A stretch of DNA of 32,500 nt from Chromera velia (GCA_018398765.1 JAHBMJ010000559.1:1-32500); one strand, 5' to 3'. Numbered from the stretch's first letter, positions 9,535 to 22,100 are shown. Notes: a model not told the origin generated them from the sequence alone. Numbers and translations: made by a program.

Positions 9535-11321
9535 TGAAACGAAGAAGAGATGTTTTTCTCTCCTTGCAGAGGACGCTTCGCTCGAGCATTGAAGCATGCA
9601 AGAAAGAAGCATATGGGAGCTTCCACTTTCCCTGCCCGCCCATGCACCCATGACAAACACCCGGGATGTATTCTCACCACTTCTTCTCTACTTCTAGAAG
9701 GCAGTCTAGTCACGCACAAAGATCGTCAAGCTGTCTTTCTTCGTCAAGAAGAAAAAGACTCCATGAGGGACCAACTGACTGACCATACTTCAGAGAAAGC
9801 AAGCAAAAGAAAGAGAAAGCGTCAATCAATGATCATGCATGCAACTGACCATATGGACCATGCACTCTGGAACGAACACCGTCAGCGTCATCGGCCCCCC
9901 CCTGTCCTGTGCGTTCCATGAAGTCATTTTGTTGAGCAACAGATACACCGCACGGTCGATCTCCGCACACGAGCCTCTGATTGTCAGCCGCCGGAATCCC
10001 CTCTCATCCGTAGTCCGGTCCCTGCACTCGATCTTCGCACCGCTACGCGTCCGGAATTCCGCCAGGCACTGCCCCATTCCCCCCACCAAACGGGGCACCA
10101 AGAGACCCGGAATGTACATCGCTCGGGTCGGGGTGTTCCCGTCCGTTGCCGTCGGATCATCCCCCCACCCGACACCCTCGAACGGCACCGCCATCACCTC
10201 CCCTTCGGGGCTGAATTGGACACACAGAGGCTCCAGCACGAGAGGGGGGTCATGCTGCTGAGGGCCCACTGGATGACCATTCACATGGGCAGGCAAAGCG
10301 TTGGGTGGCCCTCCACTGACCGGGAAGGCCATTGGAGGCGGGGCGGTTTGCATCAAAGTCTGAGCCTGCTGCTGGTGCTGGTGGGCTGCAGAAAACCCCG
10401 GGGGGGCGCCGGAGGTTCCTTGGTAAACCGGGGGGGGAACCCCGACCGTAGTGCTTCCCAGTCCGTTTCCAGCAGCAGCTGCAACGCCAGGCACGGCAGA
10501 GATTTGGGCTGGGGGGACTGATGGGCTCTGATATTGTGTGGGGTGGTAGGGGGCAGGTGCAGGGGCAGGGGCAGGTGCAGTTGTGAGGGTCCCGTATGCG
10601 CCTCCTGTATTTGGTTTCCGTATGAGTGAGGAAAGTTGATGCTGGTGGACGGGGTGATGGTTCGGCTATCGTTGCGGTTTGCAAAGGCAGACGCTGACGG
10701 TTGGATGGTCACTCCCGTGAAGTTCGCGTTCTGAGGAGCTATCCCTCCTACACCGGGCGGGTGGGTTGAGGGATTTTGTGGGTGGTGCTGCGGGTATGGA
10801 GGAAAAGGGACGTGTCCCGCCGTTCGGGTGGGCGGGAGGGAAGAGACCGGAGGGGCTGATGCTGTTCTCAGTGATTCTGGTGGGGGGGCAGCAACGGTAG
10901 CGGAGGGGCGGAAGATAAAGGGGGAAAAGGTACGGAGGAAGGCGAAAACGGCCTCTGGGGGACCGACTGCTTCGAGGATTCTCTCGGTAAGTCCCCTGTC
11001 ATTGATGAGGGGCGTGACGTTGACGGTCGCTCCAAATTTACTTCCCCCCTCCTGCACCTGCCTCTTGAAGCTCTCTTGGTTTGGTTGGAGAGCGTCTGGA
11101 AGCAGGATGGGAGGGATCACTTGATACTTGTCGTACAAAGCCGAAAAGGCTTCGAGGATAGAGTCTGCAGAACCCGTGAGGCCCATTTTATACCATCCTT
11201 CTGAACCCGACTTTGCAGATGGTGTGCTCCACACTCCTCGAAGAATGCACACATCCGCAAGCTGCTGGCCCACAGAAAAAGATCCTGAATGAAGAATCGT
11301 CACGGACACTTTCGGAAGCAT
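8455..11321 (-). CDS. KH-domain RNA-binding protein, proline/glutamine-rich (four exons)
   Basis: Predicted single-stranded RNA-binding protein with two KH domains. My model joins exons 11321-10754, 10604-9850, 9470-9297 and 8991-8455 (minus strand), giving about 677 residues. The start is the ATG at 11321-11319 (MLPKVSVTILHSGS) and the stop is TAG at 8457-8455. Residues 1-345 are largely low-complexity (Pro, Ala, Gln, His) with no recognised domain. KH1 lies near 348-420 and KH2 near 426-560, followed by a Pro/Gln/Gly-rich tail containing QQQQHQ. Introns 2 (donor GTCAGT) and 3 (GTAGGA) keep frame exactly. Intron 1 (10605-10753, donor GTGTAG, acceptor ATACAG) is inferred only because the frame changes there; an assembly indel is an alternative. 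KH proteins of this kind act in splicing, mRNA stability or translation; which applies here is unknown. The gene is divergently arranged with the giant secreted-protein gene. Confidence 0.75.
9148..9285. repeat. Intronic (GA)n-(CA)n-(GA)n-(AAGG)n cluster in the KH gene
   Basis: Lies in KH intron 3. Read on the sense (minus) strand it is CCTT, CT, GT and CT repeats, that is, pyrimidine/GT-rich. Confidence 0.85.
9473..9529. repeat. Intronic (CA)n-(GA)n in the KH gene
   Basis: About 15 CA units and 13 GA units abut the 3' splice site of KH intron 2. On the sense strand this is CT then GT repeats ending in GTCAG at the acceptor, so the microsatellite supplies most of the pyrimidine tract. Confidence 0.85.
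9922..10136 (-). other. KH domain 1
   Basis: The translation MYIPGLLVPRLVGGMGQ carries the hydrophobic strand followed by the GxxG loop (GGMG), the RNA-backbone contact of KH folds. It continues with an acidic/basic strand, RRLTIRGSCAEIDRAV and a Leu-rich final helix, matching beta-alpha-alpha-beta-beta-alpha (type I KH). It lies within exon 2 and is uninterrupted. Confidence 0.75.
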
Positions 11322-11993
11322 GGTGAGAACTCTCAGGTGTTTTCTAGGCGTTCTCAGAAAGAGAGAAAGCAAGAAAAACACAAAAACCGAGCAAGTCACA
11401 GCATTATGGGAAGACCAGTCACACAATGCACACAGTGATAAATTTACCACCACCTCTCTTGAACCTTTGACCGGCAGTGACAAGAAGAAGACCCCGTCGA
11501 TCAGAATGGCTCTCATCATCAGCAGAAATTTGCAGTCTCCTAGCTTATGAGTCTCCTCAAATTGCGGTCTCCTCGATCCCCCGTGCAAGTCGGACCAAAG
11601 CCAAAATGAGCTTTCCGAAGCATCATTGCATGTGTTGCACGCAACATGCATGCAGTGTTGCATGCAACATGCAGTTGCGCACATGCACAGTGTTGCACCG
11701 TTTTGTGGCGTTGCAGCTGAGGCTTGCTGTCTCAATCAGCGTGCAGCTTCGATCGGCAACGTGCACGCGTGCTGCGAAACAATATGGTAGCCATGCTTAC
11801 GGACCTCCCTCCTCGCTCTTCTTCTTCGCAGCGCCGTCAAAGTTGTTTGTCTGTACACACCTGTCCGTCGAAGTGCATGGTCAGTGGTTTTGATTTGACA
11901 CGACCCTCGCTGCATATCGTATCTTCCTGCCTGAAGAGTTTTCCTTGTTCTTCAGATACAATCCAGGCCACTGTGTGAGTATTCTTTTCCAGA
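11322..11993. promoter_or_regulatory. Divergent intergenic region, probable bidirectional promoter
   Basis: These 672 bp separate the start codons of the minus-strand KH gene and the plus-strand giant gene, so both 5' UTRs and promoters must be here unless non-coding first exons lie elsewhere. No TATA box stands out. The most structured part is 11625-11700, with two exact TGCATGCA palindromes (11647-11654 and 11659-11666) and repeated TGTTGCA words. Confidence 0.6.
11633..11674. promoter_or_regulatory. Nested TGCATGCA palindromes, candidate factor-binding sites
   Basis: TGTTGCACGCAACA (11633-11646) is a near-palindrome. It is followed by TGCATGCA (11647-11654) and the perfect 12-bp palindrome GTTGCATGCAAC (11657-11668), which contains the second TGCATGCA. 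The block reads as an imperfect duplication of about 23 bp. TGCATGCA is a known ApiAP2 binding motif in Plasmodium; its use here is inference and depends on the organism being an alveolate. Confidence 0.4.
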
Positions 11994-12274
11994 ATGAAAG
12001 TCCAGTGGGCCTTTGGAGTGACTGTTTGCCACCGGGTTCTCTTGAGATCCCTAGTGGTGATTCTTGCTCTAGGGTCTCTGACTTGCAGAGGCCAAAGTGG
12101 CATAAATGTGGTGAAGGAAACCACGCGACAAACCAGCCAGAATGTGGGTGCAGCCATTGGAAATTGGGTCAATGGTGCCCGCAGAGACGTCAGCAACTTC
12201 TACCAGTTTGTGTTCTTTCCGCGACACGACTGGAGATTCAAGTACTTCCCTGTTAGCACGTCAGTCGGCTCGGG
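11994..12274 (+). CDS. Giant gene exon 1: signal peptide and mature N-terminus
   Basis: The ATG at 11994 is followed by a short basic segment and the hydrophobic core VLLRSLVVILALGS, then a likely cleavage region around LTCRGQS, a standard secretory signal peptide. The mature start is polar and moderately charged, with an aromatic patch near its end (FYQFVFFPRHDWRFKYF). The donor is GTAAGG at 12275 in phase 2. Joining exon 2 restores the frame as GSG-NSNLVTK. An upstream start is unlikely because this frame meets stops. Confidence 0.75.
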
Positions 12275-15200
12275 GTAAGGAAAAGCAGTCCACAGTGCCG
12301 TTGTTTCGACATCTCCCCCCATACATTGGTAGACAAACGCCTTTCCACTTCTTTTCTGTATCTGGAGCTTCCGATGTAAATGGCAGCTTCTCTGTGACGC
12401 CGCAGGGGAAAAGAGGAATTGCGACATGAAGCTGTCTGCAGTAGGCAAGACACTACGCCGAGGGAAATAGATATTTGAATCCAAGAGCGGTACACAAAAA
12501 GGCCAAAAAAGAGGAGAAGAGGCCAAAGGAGAGGTGCGCGAAGAGGGAAAGAAACAGCACGACAACTCTTGTATTCAAGCTGCTGCCTCTTGCGCCACCG
12601 CTAGTCTCGCTCACTCACTCCCTCCCTCACATTCACTGACTCACTCACTCTCTCCTTCTCTCAATGTTTCACAGGAACTCTAATTTGGTCACAAAGGACA
12701 ACGTGAGCATTGGTTTTGAGGTCTTGGAGATTATGAACAAACCCGAGGGGCTGTTTGGGCAAATCTACGACCTCTTGTTCTCCTCTCCCCTGAGCATCAC
12801 TTGGGATCAACTCTCCAAACTACAGGGATCCCAGGACCCAGCACTCACAGGCATCGTCTCACTGCCCACAATGATTGCTGGTCAGCCCCAACTGTCGTTT
12901 AAAAGGATGGTGCCCTTTCTCTCTCTGTCATCCTGTACCACCCTCCGTCTCTTTGAACCCTGCGCTCTCTGAAGTCGCACCTTCCCCGGGGTAGCAGAAG
13001 AGGCGGCCTGATCTCGTTGCATTCATGAGTTTTTTTCTGGTGAGTGAATCAATCTGCCTGCCTGCGGGTATATTCTCGCCTTTCTAGTTTGGCCATTGTC
13101 CGTATTGCATATTTGTCCGTCTTCTTGTATGTCCTCCTCAGCACCTTCCCAGTCTACCCACCAGCCTGTCCGACGCAAAATTCTGTCCGATATCGCCATC
13201 CCGTTATCTCAATTCTCCCTTTCTTGCCGTCTGTTTCGTATCCCGCCGGAGTGTCCGCATCTATCCCCCTCCCCTCCCTCGCCTTGCTGACATCCCTGCA
13301 GCCATCAAGGGCATTGCCCTCGTGGCAGCAAACTTCGCCTGTGGAGGGGGGATTGCTGAGGTGTCAGTGGCTGCAACGAAGTCGTTCGTACCCTTGATTG
13401 GCGACATCTACAAGTTTGGGGCCTCCGCAGGGGACTTTATTGGAAGGAAAAAAACAAGTCAGCCAGCCAGCCAGGCAGCAGAGGGAGAGAGAGAGAGGCC
13501 GCGGGTGATCAGCCGGAGGATAGTCTTTCATTCATATTTCATGCGTCGATGCCCATTTCCTTCCCTGTTTTGCTCCTCTAACTCCCTGGTGATCTACTTG
13601 CATGGACCTCTCGAGAGGAATTACTGTATGAGAGAGTGGGAACAAGTTGCGTCTTGTTTCACTTGTTTCTCTATGCCGGTCGCTCTGCTTCTGTTTCTCT
13701 CTGGTTCTTTGCTGTACCCGACCAACCGACCGACTGTGTGCGTGCAGCCAACGGAGTTGCGGGAAAAGTTCTGAACTTCCTCGGGTTGGGCCCGCAGGTG
13801 AGTGCATGGGTCACGGGATATGCGTGGCTCGCTCTGGGAGTGGATGCATGCCACTCTGTTTGTGTGGAGGTCGTGTTGTGAAGGGGGAGTGAGCGCGAAA
13901 GGGGCATCGGGATGCAGGCAGCTGCACAGTGGGCGTGCAAAGAAAAGAAGTTCCGAGTCTTATTTCATTTATTTTTTCTCTTCTGCGCGCCATCTGTCTT
14001 CACCCTTTCCTACTCCATTGCACCTTTTCTCTCGTTTTGTGCGTCAAGATTGATTCCTGCTTGCCTCTTTGCCTGTGTGTTGATGTATGCAGCCTGGCGG
14101 GCAAGCTCTGGTCGACCTCCAGAAGGCAGTCATTGAGGGGCTCTCTAACAGATTCAAAGGAGTGCCGGGAATAGACGAGGAGGAAAGACTCCGAAGGGCC
14201 AAGGACGCACTGCTGGTGGGTCCTTTTAGAAAAGGCAAAATCAATTTCCTCTTTTCTGCCTGTGTTTGTCCACCCCCGTCTGCCTTTCTGTACGTGTGTA
14301 TGTGGGTATTTGCCTATGTATGTCCTTTCATTGCATTGCGTCTCTGCAGCGATGGCGCACGGGCGTCTTCAACGACGACAGGGAGAACCCCCCCGACTGC
14401 CCTTTCGAGAGTCTCTCCTACAAACCCGCGAGGGAAATTAGAGACGTCGACCTGCAGAGCCCTCCGCCGAGTCCAAGTAGGTTTGTCTGTCCGTGCGTGC
14501 ATGTGTGGTTCATGGGTGTTTCCGTCAAATTGTCGCTCGTTCATCGACTCCTTGCATGCAAATACGTACCTAGACACCATCCGGACTTCCTTACGATGAC
14601 AAGGAAAAGAAAGACAAAGAAGCCGATCGGGCCGCGTCAGGAGTCTGTGTGCGCGTGCCTTCTGTACTTGAAGTGTTCGTTGGCGGAGAATGCACTCAGA
14701 ACCCTCTGCAACTCCCGAGCGTGAGTTGATGGATAAATGACTCTGGGCATCCCCCATCTGCTTGTGTGCGTGAATCTGTATGTATGCGTGCGTGTGTGCA
14801 GGTTTTCCGACCCAAAAAAGAAATTTGGGTCCGCTTCGTTTGACAACGAGGATCTCATTCCTCGCAGAGGTCTGTCTGTTCTCTCTCTCCGTTTCTCTCT
14901 CCAAGAGCTCGATCGAACCGCTGACAGACAGACCCGCTTCAAGTTGTTGGCTCCTTCTGCGTGACTGCAAGTTGTCCACATGACTCCCTCTCCCCCTGCC
15001 CGATGGCCTGTCTGTCTGTCTGTCTGTCTGTCTTTCTGTCAGTCGGCATGATATGTATACCTTTTGGCCTGCTCGACAGTCCATATTCTGAAGATTTCAT
15101 GCACTTTATTCAAAAGAAAAACATTTCATATGAACCCCTTTCTGCCTTCAGGTTCTTTCCTGGATGAGTTGGAGACCTGGAAGAAGAGATTCGAGACCGC

Positions 15201-16096
15201 GAAGGAGTCCACAGACTTCGTGGCCAAGCAGAGCGGCAGACTGCCAAAAATAGGGGCCGCACTCAAGGTACGTACGTTGGTGCGATCGACTCTTCAAGTC
15301 TTGAATGGTGGAGGATGGACGCTCATGAACCTTCAGCAGAACTGAATAGGGGACCTTTACTGTGTCTGTTGGCTACTTGATTTGCATTTCTCTGGAGGTG
15401 GTACAAGCAGTCTACCCTGTCTCTTTTTACCTGCTTCGAGAAACGATCAGGGTGATTCATGTAGTTTTCCTGTTGTCTGTATGCGTGTTGGTTGAATCTC
15501 TGAGCATGACTTTAGATTCTCTTCTTTTGGCTTCGCGACAAAGAAAAGAGCCCGTAAATAAGGACTCTTCACCTCCACTTTGTTTGGGTACCCACAAAGC
15601 GGCTGAGTCTTTCCTTCTCTTGATTGAATTTTTTGACAGAAAGATTGGTTTGACATCCTTTGCTTCAAGTTTGCAAAGCTGCTTGGTCTTTCTGATTTCC
15701 TTGCTTCCCTCCGTCCGTGATTGTGCAGATCTTTCTGAGAACTGTCGGAGCTGCTCTCTCGTGAGTTTCCCTTAAACTGTTCTTCCTTCTTCCATGCATA
15801 CATGCAACACTTGGAAGGAGCTCCGTCGAGTGACCCTTCTGTCACGACTGCTTCCATTGATGAATTGCTTTTGACTGTCAACGACAGAAAGTGAGTGGAC
15901 GGAGTGGAAGACAACCTGTAGAACACAAATAGAATAATTGGCCCTAGGACTTTCTCTCTGTCCCTTTGTGTGCATGTCTGCCTGCCTTTTGAATGACTAC
16001 CTATTTGGTCATCTGTGTGCCTTTGCATGCAGCTGTCTTTTTTTTCGGTTTGTGTCCTTCTGTCTGTTTGGATGGAACTGTCTGTCTGTCTGTCTA

Positions 16097-16136
<40 letters not shown>

Positions 16137-19100
16137 TCTCTCTCTGTGCGTGTGCTTTTGTCTCTCTCTTGGCGCTCCTGTAAATGTGCCGTGCAGGTTC
16201 GGTCTGACGAGCCAGCAGCAGGTGTCCCAAAAACTGAAGGCCGGGTGCTGCTCGGGGGTTGGTCGGTGCATGCAGAAAATAGTGATATAGGAGAAGTGCG
16301 GGACTGACCAGGTGTGCATTGAGAGTGTGTGACGCAGGGAGGCTACAATCCAGTTTGAATTTACTCCCTGTACACTCTTGATACTCGGTCCATCCAATCC
16401 AGAGCCCCAAAGAATTGCGTGTTTGGGGTGTGTTCCTTCTCCTTCTCTGCCCTTTTGGGGGTCCTTTCCAGTAGTCCGTGAGAGGATTCCAAGCAGTTCG
16501 GAGATCTGCAGGCAAAAAGAACTTCTTTGTCAAACATTTGAAATACCTGCCCTCAGGAAGCCCACACCAATCCTCTCCTGCCTCTTTGCCTTTGTTCGCC
16601 CTTTCCTGTTTGTGCCTATTCGTCTCGTGCTTTCCCTTTACATGATGTCGCTTGGCTGCAGCTTTGGCTCTCTCTCCTGCAATTCCTCGAGTACTTCCAG
16701 ACTGCGGGAACGGTGGGTGGGTGCATGGGTTTTTGGATGAACGAGTGATTGCATCCATGCATGCATGTGCAGATCCACATGGAAGCACGCTGTTCAGTCC
16801 CCCTCTCATGATCGATGGGTCGGGCAGGTCCATCCTTTAATTGCAGAGAAAAGGGCAAGGTCGATCCATTGGTTTGACGAGAAGAAATCCCCCCCCCCCT
16901 GCATGAGGCTGTCCAATGAAAGGCAATGAAAGGCCTCTGTAGGAGGTCACCTCTACCTCCGGGTTCCCTCAACATCCTTCCTCCTTTCTTCTCTTTCCTT
17001 AATTGCCCCTAGCTCTTTTCCCTCAATTCTCTGCCACCAACTCCATACTTACTCTTGTAAACCCGGAATGCACGCACATGATTCTGCAGGTTCTCGGAGT
17101 TATTCGCCGCGTTCTTCTGCCTGTCATTTTACACCCTGCCTTCGCGGTCAGTGCATGGCTCTGCATTGCGTGTCCTTTGCTTTGTGTCATGTCCATCAAT
17201 AGATGGTTGGTGCTCTCTGTCCATTAAAAGCCTGAATTTGGTCAGTTCTCCTTCAGATCTCGTCAAAACACCTCCCTTCTTTTCTCCCAATAAACACAGA
17301 TAGATCACTTTTTTCTTCATGCTCTGTGATAGCGAGCAAAGATTCTGCTTCCACATGTGCGGCTACAGGCCGAGAAGAACTACTACGCGAGCGACCCCCG
17401 ACCCCGGTCCCCGACTCCCATCCGGGGCGTCCCCGGCCAAGCGCGCATCGAGAAGGGGGGCGCGTTCCTTTTGACTCTCACGAGGGGGTTCGATGACAGT
17501 CTGGGCATCCGGAGGAGGTTGAAGAGGCGAAAGCTGAGAGCAGAGAAGAGACAGGCGATGGTTGCGGAGAGATTCAGAGAGAGAATGAGACTGGCTGCAG
17601 GTTTGTCTGTTTGTCTGTCTGTCTCTCGAGAGAAGGGAATTGCATGGGTGTCTGTCAATTTTCCTTTTCCCGTTCTAATTGCATCACGGAGGCACGCGCT
17701 CTTGCATCCTAACAAAACAGCTTAGTCGAGCAAGGTTTATAACGTCTTGTGAACATTTAGAAGTCTGTTTTGTTTGAGTGGCCACTGAGTGCAAAAGTCA
17801 GCTGACGGCTGGTTACTTTTTCTCCATACACAGAGAACACCCAATGAATGCATTTATTCTCCCATTCTCCCATTCATGCGATCAATTCTCGCACCAAACC
17901 AAGCACGTACCGACTGCAGAGCACATGATGCGCCGCTCTCTGGAGGGCAAAGCAGACAGCAAGGAGGAGGGGGAGGAATTTCTGTTGGAGAGGATCTTCA
18001 ACGGCACCTCGGCAGAGAGCCTGCGGGTGTCAGACGAGGATCTCAGAAGAAGGATGGAGGCAGAGGGGACGTGGGAAGAAGATGAAGAAGGAGAGGGGGA
18101 GGACGAGGAGCAACTGCCGCACAAAAATTACGGGCGGATGTTGAGGGAAGAGCCACACCTTTCGGGAGAAGACAGACACAGAAGGCTCCAATCGATGCTC
18201 GGTCAGCATGCATGTCTAATGGGTACCCTCTGAATTTAACCCCCTTGAGTGAATTCATCTCCTCACGCATTCGTTTATCGAGAGGCCATCCATGCACCTT
18301 CCTTGTTGCCGAGGCTCTCTTTCGGTTCGAGTTTCTGCATGCAGTGCTCTGTGTGTCCATGGGAGGTGAAGTTGTCTGGTTCCACAACGGTCCATCTCAG
18401 AACTCTTTTCGCCCCTCCGCTAGCTCATGAGACCTCCCTCAAATGCGCATGTCTTGGAATTCTCTCTCTATTGTGGACCTGCAAGCAGAGTGCGGAAGGC
18501 CTGCAGTAGATCTTTGTTTTGCCTATACCAAACTACCCCGCCTCCCTCCCGCCCTCCCGGCCTTGTTGCAGGAGTTGACCTCACACCCTTCCAGGGACTC
18601 GACAGTCAGGTGGCAGACTTCGAGCTGGACAGACCGGCAACGCCGTGCTTCAGGTGGGCTCATAGACCTTCTTTTCTTTCTATTGGAAGACAGACTGCAT
18701 GGCATTGGGAGACGGAGGCCACTTAATTGATGGTGTTGCAGCAGTCTCCTCCATTAAGTGGTTTAGTGCTTGCCTTTTGCTTGTGTCTGCACGATTGATG
18801 CCTCCCTCTTCTTTTCTTTCGGAGTAATCTTGCGAGACCGGGTTCGACAAGAAAATGCATGCATGTGTGGATTTTGCGCATGCACGCAGATGCATCTTGC
18901 GGTCGATGAAATTCATGCTGGAGTTGCTGAAGGTCAACTACTCCATCCTCCAGGTCTGTCTGTCAATCGGGGGTGTCGTCTCGGCATGCAGCCGTCTCTC
19001 TGTGTGTTGATCTCGTGGCGCTTACTCAGACACGTATGCATTCACACACGCACACAGAGAAAGAAAAAGAGAAAAAGACTGAGAGAAACAGAGCCCATAA

Positions 19101-22100
19101 AGCAGCCACCCAGTTTCTCAACTCCACAAATGCGTTTCCACTGAACCTTCAACTGCCTAACCATCTGACGCCTATACCTTGTTGGGGCGAAAAAACGTGA
19201 TGCACACCACTTTTACTGCTTCTGTTCCTCCTCTTTTCCTGTTGTCCTGCATTTCTTTTCGATGTTTTGATGTCTGCCTGCAGTCCTTTTTCTTTCTGGG
19301 CATTGACCTCCTCTTAGACCAAGTAGGTATCAACCTCTACTCTCCTCTCTGGTCTTTCTTCCCTTTGTGCTGCCTTTCTTTTTTTTTTCGAATTCCAATT
19401 CCCTTTTCCTTTAGCGCATAGACGCGGCGTCAAGTGGCATTTTTGTTTCATTCCCTCTTTGAGGAAATCCAAGCTCTTGCATGTGTCGTTCCCTTGTGTC
19501 TGGTTGCATGTGCCTACGAGCACACGGGCACGCGCTCCTGGGGCCACACGTACGTATTTCATTCCTCCCATTCGTGTGTGCAGATCCTGAGTGCCATCAG
19601 AAAGATCCGAAGTTTTTTCACGGACCTCTCCTTCTTCTCGGATCTGGAAGCCCTGAGGCGTCTGTTCAGAAACATCGCGGAGGCCATCACGAACTTTGTC
19701 TGCCAGGGGTCTAACCCCTGGTGGTGCAGCATCGAGGACCAATTGGATAAATTGGTTGACACCGCGTGCAGAGAATTCGGAAGGGCTGTGCTCGGGAAGA
19801 ATTGGAACGACTGCGGGGAGGCTCTGGCCGAATTGATTCCTGATTTCGTCTTTCCGACCGTTTCGTTCAACTTCGGGATCGATTTGAATATCTTTGACGT
19901 TGACGTGTTCAACATGATTCGGGATCTGATTCGTCCCTTCCTTGAAAGAATTCGAAACCTCTTGAAAGATTTTCCCAAAATCGCCCTGGACATCAGCAGC
20001 TGTCTCCAGGACGCCCAGATCCTTGATGCTAATGGAAATGTTCAGAGAGCGGGAGACCTGAACAACCCAGACAGAGAGAGCCAACCAGGCGTCTCAGTCC
20101 ACTACTCCCCAGGAAGAAGAAGCGCAACTGCCGTGGAAGTAGATTTTGACTGCACTGGATCTGCAGTCAGGGATGCAGACAGCACAAAATCACCCATCCC
20201 TCTCGTCCGACAGCTGTCGTACAATTCCTACACGTGTGAAATCCAAGTAGGCCACCTCTTCAGATTCCCCTGTGGTTCCACCCAAAAGTGCACCCTCCCT
20301 CTGTCTGGAGACACTCTCACGACTCTGCAGCAAGAGTGCAACCGGACCTCCTCCAACGACTTCCTGCAGACAGATGAGATCTCCGAAATGTTCAGAGTCT
20401 TCAACTCCATCAGAGATCCAGGTGAGCCTGAGTTCTCTGAGGACACCATCAGTCTGAAGGAGACGGCGTTCACGACCTACCTGTGCGTGGACCTGTCCAG
20501 ACTGGAGGAGGTCGGGTCAGACCTGGTGGACTTGGAGCCTTTCGCCGTGCGAAATATTCCTCAAACACCCGCGGCCACTTTTCCGAATCAAGAAGGAAGG
20601 TTCGAGGGGTTGCAGCCCCAGCCGGGTCTTTTTGACGTGCGTGCAGGTCTGCAGGGAGACACGGTGTGTCCCCTTGCATCTGGCCTGAGTAGCAGAGACA
20701 CCATCTTCGTCGAGTTTGCATCTGCGCAAACTCCCCGGATCAGAGGGCTCAGCCAAAACCTGAACTTGAGGGAAGGACTACAGGGAGGCGCCATCGATCA
20801 ACCAGCCCACGAAGGATCTATTGACTCTGCATTGACTTTTGGGGACTCCCCATATGATCCTTGTCTCCTCACAGAGGCATGGGACGAGGCGAGTGCAACG
20901 CTCCCGGGATCAGACTTTGAGCTCTGGAAAGAATACTGCCACAGACGGCTGGCCATAGCATCAGACAGGGTCCCTCCTTCGTTCCCCAATATGGCCAATG
21001 GGATCTTCAGGTTGGTTAGTGCTCAATTGTTTTTGTTTCTTTCCTCTTGATTTGAGCGCCTTCCTTCAAGTGCTGTACAGAGAAGGTGTGAGTCACTGAG
21101 TGGGTGGCCAGCACAGCGTGGGTGCAGTCAGTCTCGTGTTTCGATCTGCAATCTCAATTGGAATGATTGGCAGAGAGCAAGAACAACCGGGAAAGGACGC
21201 AGATGTAGATGGCGAGAGGAAGAGCGAGAGAGATAGCAGCTCAACAAAAGAGGGGCTTTACAGCCAACAGGAAACAAAAAACACGCAACGAACCCAGACA
21301 CGAATACGAGAAAAAAACAGACAGAAAGAATAGGAAGAGGACGACTTAAAACGGAAACAGTTGCAGCCCTCAACGAATCGTCATTGGACATCCTTGGATT
21401 GGCCCCCAAAGCTTCATTGTCGTTCTGATTGCCTGCATGCATCCATGTCTACTCACTGGGTCCTCCCAACATAGATGATGATGCCTCCATCCATCCATGC
21501 ACGCAGTTGCCAGGGAGGTGCATTCCCCAACGTCTTCGCCTCTCTCTGCAAGATCCCGAAGACTCTCGACTTTCCTGTCATCATTACAGCAATGCGGCCT
21601 CTGAACACGTTCCCCCCAACAGCCACGAATCCACTCGGTGCGGGGGCCTCTGTCGACTCTACCGCTGCAGACGATAACGGGGCGTCAGTCGATGTTCATT
21701 CCAGGAAGGGAGGGGGGGCGTTTGTCCTCTTCTCCTTTTCTTGTTTCTGAACGAGTGCATTTCTTTTTGATTTCTTTGCCCCCGATCTTGTCTCTTCTTC
21801 TGCTTGTTTTTTCCATGCATGTGCTTGTCCCTCAGTCTGGTTTGTGCAGTCCTTCTCGGTTTGTTTTTCTTTCTCAGTTCCTTCGCTAATCTTCTCTCTA
21901 AAACACAAATAGACAGGGATCGCCGTGTAATGGGATTCATCCCGAAAGTCGATCGTAGCACGGAAACTATTTGGTTCTTCCCCCCCTGTGTGGTCTCATC
22001 GGACATGGTGGAAGAAAAATAAATATTTCTTGAAACGATTCTATGCAGCCTTGCGGTTTTCCCAGAGCAAAGCTGCCAACCGTTCGGGGACATCTCCCAA

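Larger units (their letters stand above)
8850..9900 (-). other. KH domain 2, split over three exons with a long internal insertion
   Basis: The first strand (LTVFVPECMVHM) ends exon 2. Exon 3 opens directly with IIGQRGAQIMGLELETGA, containing the GxxG loop (GQRG). The expected final strand and helix, RRVLVSGTTHRVERF followed by ALLGECVCDLLEAA, appear only in exon 4. Between them lie about 50 residues that ordinary KH domains lack. Two introns (9471-9849 and 8992-9296), both microsatellite-rich, interrupt the domain. Confidence 0.65.

Noticed and set aside
11322-11735. Upstream extension of the KH open frame beyond 11321
   Set aside because: No good start or domain, and the sequence contains the palindromic promoter-like block. 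The ATG at 11321 is the first sensible start next to protein-like sequence.
15447-16397. 316-codon minus-strand open frame
   Set aside because: It crosses introns 8-10 and a TC/TGTC microsatellite (Arg-Glu and Thr-Asp-Arg-Gln runs); no domain signal.
16310-16640. Extra exon in the frame starting after GACGCAG near 16338
   Set aside because: A long frame exists, but it has poor protein character and does not join neighbouring exons as cleanly as 16257 to 16662.
16772-16827. Extra exon reading STWKHAVQSPSHDRW
   Set aside because: Possible acceptor and donor, but including it forces exon 11 into a less convincing frame. Left out, with the doubt recorded.
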